From assembly GCA_002418705.1 (NCBI GenBank), contig DIEQ01000029.1, positions 44,633 to 70,390 of the forward strand: a stretch of DNA of 25,758 bases, written 5' to 3'. Below the pieces are notes generated by a model. The model searched no databases. It worked only from the letters and a program-made list of their open reading frames with translations, and was not told where the DNA came from. Position numbers and translations under genes: made by a program. Below are positions 23,587-25,758 of this stretch, piece by piece. The stretch is from Mageeibacillus sp. UBA5770 (GTDB lineage: Bacteria; Bacillota_A; Clostridia; Saccharofermentanales; Saccharofermentanaceae). Positions within the stretch are counted from its first letter, which is position 1; the number at the start of each line of letters is the position of its first letter.

Positions 23587-24063
23587 TTACATCACCACTC
23601 CTATTACAAATGCGACAAGGAAAGAGAAGGCAAAAGCGAGCAGGTTTCTGATTATTGTTATCTTCCTGCCGAAATATTTGATTTCAACCGGCATGGTGAC
23701 AACACCTACCATCATAAGGGTTGATACAAATGCACCGATCTGCATGTAGCCGGCGCCGCTGTTGAGCAGCATGGCTGCAGTCGGGAAAGCAACAAAACCC
23801 GGGATCAGTGTAACTGAGCCAATCACCGATGCAAGCAGTACGCCGGCCCAGCCGGAATCTGCACCGATCAGCCTGCCGATAACTTCAGGATTCAGCACGG
23901 CCAGAAGCAGCCCGACCAGAAGAAGTACAACCAGAAACTGGGGGAGAATATTTTCAAAGGCCTTCCAGGCCTTCCTGAGTGACATCACTGTCTTCTTCTT
24001 ATCCTTAAAAAAGGATATCGTCAGAAGAACAGCGGTAAGTCCGTAAAAAATATATGTATCCAA
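23587..24063 (-). CDS. Half-size permease, subunit A
   Basis: A 158-residue membrane protein with about four or five helices (3-18, 41-58, 73-98, 107-125, 138-157) and a basic loop after the first helix (KDKKKTVMSLRKAWK). Its key segment is GSVTLIPGFVAFPTAAML (82-99), then E127: distances G to AFP (10 residues) and G to E (45) equal those in subunit B. No cysteine is present. The start is TTG 24063, seven bases after a perfect AGGAGG. First gene of a two-gene operon, divergent from the Crp/Fnr regulator gene, whose binding palindrome sits at -41.5 of the predicted start. Probably takes part in export or uptake of an unknown solute. Confidence 0.85.
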   Translation of the reverse strand: MDTYIFYGLTAVLLTISFFKDKKKTVMSLRKAWKAFENILPQFLVVLLLVGLLLAVLNPEVIGRLIGADSGWAGVLLASVIGSVTLIPGFVAFPTAAMLLNSGAGYMQIGAFVSTLMMVGVVTMPVEIKYFGRKITIIRNLLAFAFSFLVAFVIGVVM

Positions 24064-24096
24064 AACAATACCTCCTGCACGTAATCTAATAATTGT

Positions 24097-24139
24097 AGTA
24101 TAGTAGGAATCAGGAAAATAGAAAGTTACCTCGGTAACT
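24097..24139 (-). promoter_or_regulatory. Crp/Fnr-type palindrome and promoter of split-permease operon
   Basis: AGTTACC-TC-GGTAACT (24124-24139) is a perfect 7-2-7 palindrome, or GTTAC-N4-GTAAC in the 5-4-5 form of Crp/Fnr boxes. On the minus strand a -10 TATACT lies at 24097-24102 with a very poor -35 (CTTTCT at 24120-24125). With a start at 24090 the palindrome centre is at -41.5, the class II activator position. The plus-strand TATAGT (24099-24104) may serve the regulator gene, placing the palindrome downstream of its start, where binding would repress. Confidence 0.6.
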
Positions 24140-24156
24140 ATTGTTGGAGGCTGATT

Positions 24157-24828
24157 ATGCTGATCGGACCCTATCTCGATGCGATCCGGGCGATATCGCT
24201 TTTTTCATGCTTTGACGCAGACGAACTTCGCCGGCTGTTTGATTCTTCCGGCTATGATCTCCGCAAATATGAAAAGGGACAGATCCTGCACCTGCAGAAC
24301 GAAATCTGCCAGAATATCGACATCATCCTTCATGGCAAGCTGTCGGTTCAGAAGATAGACGGGAACGGGAATGTGCTCACAATATGCGTTTTTGCGGACA
24401 CAGACAGTATCGGGGCCAATCTTCTTTTCGCAACCAGAAATAATTATCCGATGACCGTAATGGCAGTGCGCGATTCGGTCGTACTCCATATGCACCGTGA
24501 CCTTGTACTTGCGCTTTGCAGGCAAAGCAGCTGCTTTACAGCCGCGCTGCTGACGGCCATATCGGACAGGACGCTCCTTCTCACCGAAAAAATCGACGCC
24601 CTCACCCTGAAAACGATACGGCAGTCTGTCGTGGATTTTCTCAAATATGAATACCATCTCCGGCAGACACCTGTGATTGTGCTGGATTTTTCGAAAAAAG
24701 ATATGGCTGAACGGCTCGGAATACAGCGGACATCGCTGAGCCGCGAGCTTCAGAAAATGAAGCGTGACGGAATTATTGAATACGATTCAGGGACGATTAC
24801 GATCAAAAGAATGGACATAGTATCCTGA
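24157..24828 (+). CDS. Crp/Fnr-family transcriptional regulator
   Basis: A 223-residue regulator: cNMP-like sensor barrel (about 12-125), dimer helix (about 126-155) and winged helix (about 160-220). The recognition helix is in MAERLGIQRTSLSRELQKM; at the positions of CRP R180-E181-R185 it has R-T-R, so the usual Glu contact with TGTGA is missing, in keeping with a different half-site such as GTTAC. The cyclic AMP loop (GE...RSA/T) is absent (IGANLLFATRNNYPM), so cAMP is not the likely ligand; several cysteines (C18, C46, C77) and the family permit redox or haem sensing, but there is no N-terminal Fe-S cluster motif. TTGGAGG precedes ATG 24157. It likely activates the divergent split-permease operon. 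Confidence 0.9.
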   Translation: MLIGPYLDAIRAISLFSCFDADELRRLFDSSGYDLRKYEKGQILHLQNEICQNIDIILHGKLSVQKIDGNGNVLTICVFADTDSIGANLLFATRNNYPMTVMAVRDSVVLHMHRDLVLALCRQSSCFTAALLTAISDRTLLLTEKIDALTLKTIRQSVVDFLKYEYHLRQTPVIVLDFSKKDMAERLGIQRTSLSRELQKMKRDGIIEYDSGTITIKRMDIVS

Positions 24829-24866
24829 CATTCTGCGCAATCCTAAGACCTAATACCTGTTATACG

Positions 24867-24888
24867 AAAGTATTTTATAGAATACTTT
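24867..24888. repeat. Inverted repeat before the GH130 promoter
   Basis: AAAGTATT (24867-24874) and AATACTTT (24881-24888), perfect, 6-base spacer, three bases upstream of the -35 of the next promoter. Possible operator; as a terminator for the Crp gene it is weak (AT-only arms, no T run). Confidence 0.4.
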
Positions 24889-24890
24889 TA

Positions 24891-24919
24891 GTGAAATTAT
24901 GTTCTCTTTGTGGTATAAT
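24891..24919 (+). promoter_or_regulatory. Promoter of GH130 gene
   Basis: GTGAAA (24891-24896), 17-base spacer, TGGTATAAT (24911-24919, extended -10 with perfect TATAAT). The predicted start near 24926 leaves a leader of about 130 bases. Confidence 0.6.
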
Positions 24920-25010
24920 CATTGCGTAAGCATTTTTTTGCGCACAGCGTTTCATCTCCCAAGGATAATATTCATTTATTAATTGTTGGATTTGCACCCG
25001 CAAGTCTATT

Positions 25011-25062
25011 ATGCATCTTCAAAAATGCATTACATGCATAAGGAAGGTCGTTATACATGCAT
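25011..25062 (+). repeat. Four ATGCAT copies in the GH130 leader
   Basis: ATGCAT occurs at 25011, 25025, 25034 and 25057, the last one containing the start codon of the GH130 gene. The hexamer is self-complementary, so copies can pair with each other in RNA, including pairing over the start codon. Confidence 0.6.
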
Positions 25063-25758
25063 CATTTTGAATCCAGGCTTAGAAACAGCGATAATACCTA
25101 CACCGAATTATTTGTCAGAAACCAGAACAATCCAATTTTATCGGCAAAGGACTGGCCGTATCCTGCAAACACAGTTTTCAATCCTGCCGTGATAAGGTTT
25201 GAAGATAAAATAATGCTTCTGACGCGAGTGGAAGACCGCAGGGGATTCTCACATCTGACAAAAGCGACCAGTGAAGACGGGATTGTTAACTGGATGATTG
25301 ATACAGCTCCGACTTTTGAATCCGATCCGGTCAACTATCCGGAAGAGGCGTGGGGTATTGAAGATCCGCGCATTACATGGCTTGAAGAACTCGGTAAGTA
25401 TGCTGTCACATATACAGCTTATTCCCATGACGGTCCCACAGTCGCACTTGCACTGACCGAAGATTTTGTAACGTTCGAGAGAATTGGAGCCATACTTCCG
25501 GCAGAAGACAAAGATGCAGCCCTGTTCCCGAGAAGATTTAACGGGAAGTGGGTTTTAATTCACAGGCCGTTTACGTCAGGGCATACGGCCGGCGCTAACA
25601 TATGGGTATCAACTTCGGATGACCTGAAGAACTGGGGCGATCACCGCATCCTCATTCCGGCAAGGGCCGGTGCCTGGTGGGATGCGAATAAAGTCGGACT
25701 GAGTCCGCAGCCGATGGAAACAGAGGATGGATGGCTGATCATGTACCATGGCATGCGG
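25057..25758 (+). CDS. GH130 mannoside phosphorylase/mannosidase family enzyme, N-terminal part
   Basis: The gene runs off the right end; 234 codons are present. AAGGAAGG lies nine bases before ATG 25057, the first start after an in-frame stop. GH130 features in order: NPILSAKDWPYPANTVFNPAVIRF (split strands of the first blade), LLTRVEDRRGFSHLT, AWGIEDPRITWLEELGKYAVTYTAY, DKDAALFPRRFNGKWVLIHRP and GAWWDANKVGLSPQP. The family is a five-bladed propeller acting on beta-mannosides, either by phosphorolysis (for example of mannosyl-glucose or mannobiose) or by hydrolysis; which one cannot be decided by eye. No signal peptide is seen, so it should act in the cytoplasm on imported oligosaccharides, in line with a glycan-using anaerobe. 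Confidence 0.93.
   Translation, partial: MHHFESRLRNSDNTYTELFVRNQNNPILSAKDWPYPANTVFNPAVIRFEDKIMLLTRVEDRRGFSHLTKATSEDGIVNWMIDTAPTFESDPVNYPEEAWGIEDPRITWLEELGKYAVTYTAYSHDGPTVALALTEDFVTFERIGAILPAEDKDAALFPRRFNGKWVLIHRPFTSGHTAGANIWVSTSDDLKNWGDHRILIPARAGAWWDANKVGLSPQPMETEDGWLIMYHGMR

Noticed and set aside
24867..24888. Inverted repeat as a terminator of the Crp/Fnr gene
   Set aside because: The arms are almost all A-T and no T run follows; an operator role is more plausible.

Overview
The window looks like chromosomal DNA of an anaerobic Firmicute of the Lachnospiraceae/Clostridia type. This is inferred from strong AGGAGG ribosome sites, occasional TTG/GTG starts, an NADP-type GdhA, YtrA/YtrB-like and CmpB-like families, and plant/host-glycan enzymes at both ends (a beta-galactosidase tail on the left, a GH130 enzyme running off the right). 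No tRNA, rRNA, CRISPR array, transposase or phage gene was seen.

Layout. 1-1116: C-terminal part of a GH2 beta-galactosidase with a strong terminator. 1348-3533: autoregulated-looking GntR (YtrA type) / ABC ATPase / membrane permease operon. 3784-4722: coiled-coil protein of unknown function. 4895-9396: signalling-like run of a CmpB-type membrane protein fused to an HD domain, a shortened GGDEF protein with a PAS relic, and an 849-residue protein joining a degenerate KaiC/RecA-like domain to a PPDK-type ATP-grasp domain. 9510-10856 (minus): gdhA. 11364-13698: threonine aldolase-like PLP enzyme and a seven-helix membrane GGDEF protein. 13838-16365: GNAT / PhzF / UvsE operon. 16399-17034 (minus) and 17220-18676: divergent flavin reductase-like protein, a conserved unknown protein and an AraC-GyrI-like regulator. 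18846-20606: two acetyltransferases around a HAD phosphatase.

20619-24828 is the most interesting block. Minus-strand operon 1 is ArsR regulator, ArsP-type permease with a Cys-Ser-Cys motif, small thioredoxin-like protein, and a DUF2703-type protein with a Cys-Cys-rich tail: a coherent metalloid/thiol-stress cassette behind a double ArsR operator. Minus-strand operon 2 encodes two half-length, cysteine-free permeases of the same superfamily. Divergent from it lies a Crp/Fnr-type regulator. A GTTAC-N4-GTAAC palindrome in the shared 93-bp promoter region is centred at -41.5 from the predicted start of the split-permease operon, the classical class II activator position, which ties regulator and transporter together.

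All calls come from reading the sequence and recalled family features; no database search was run. Promoter and operator calls are pattern-based and carry lower confidence than the genes.
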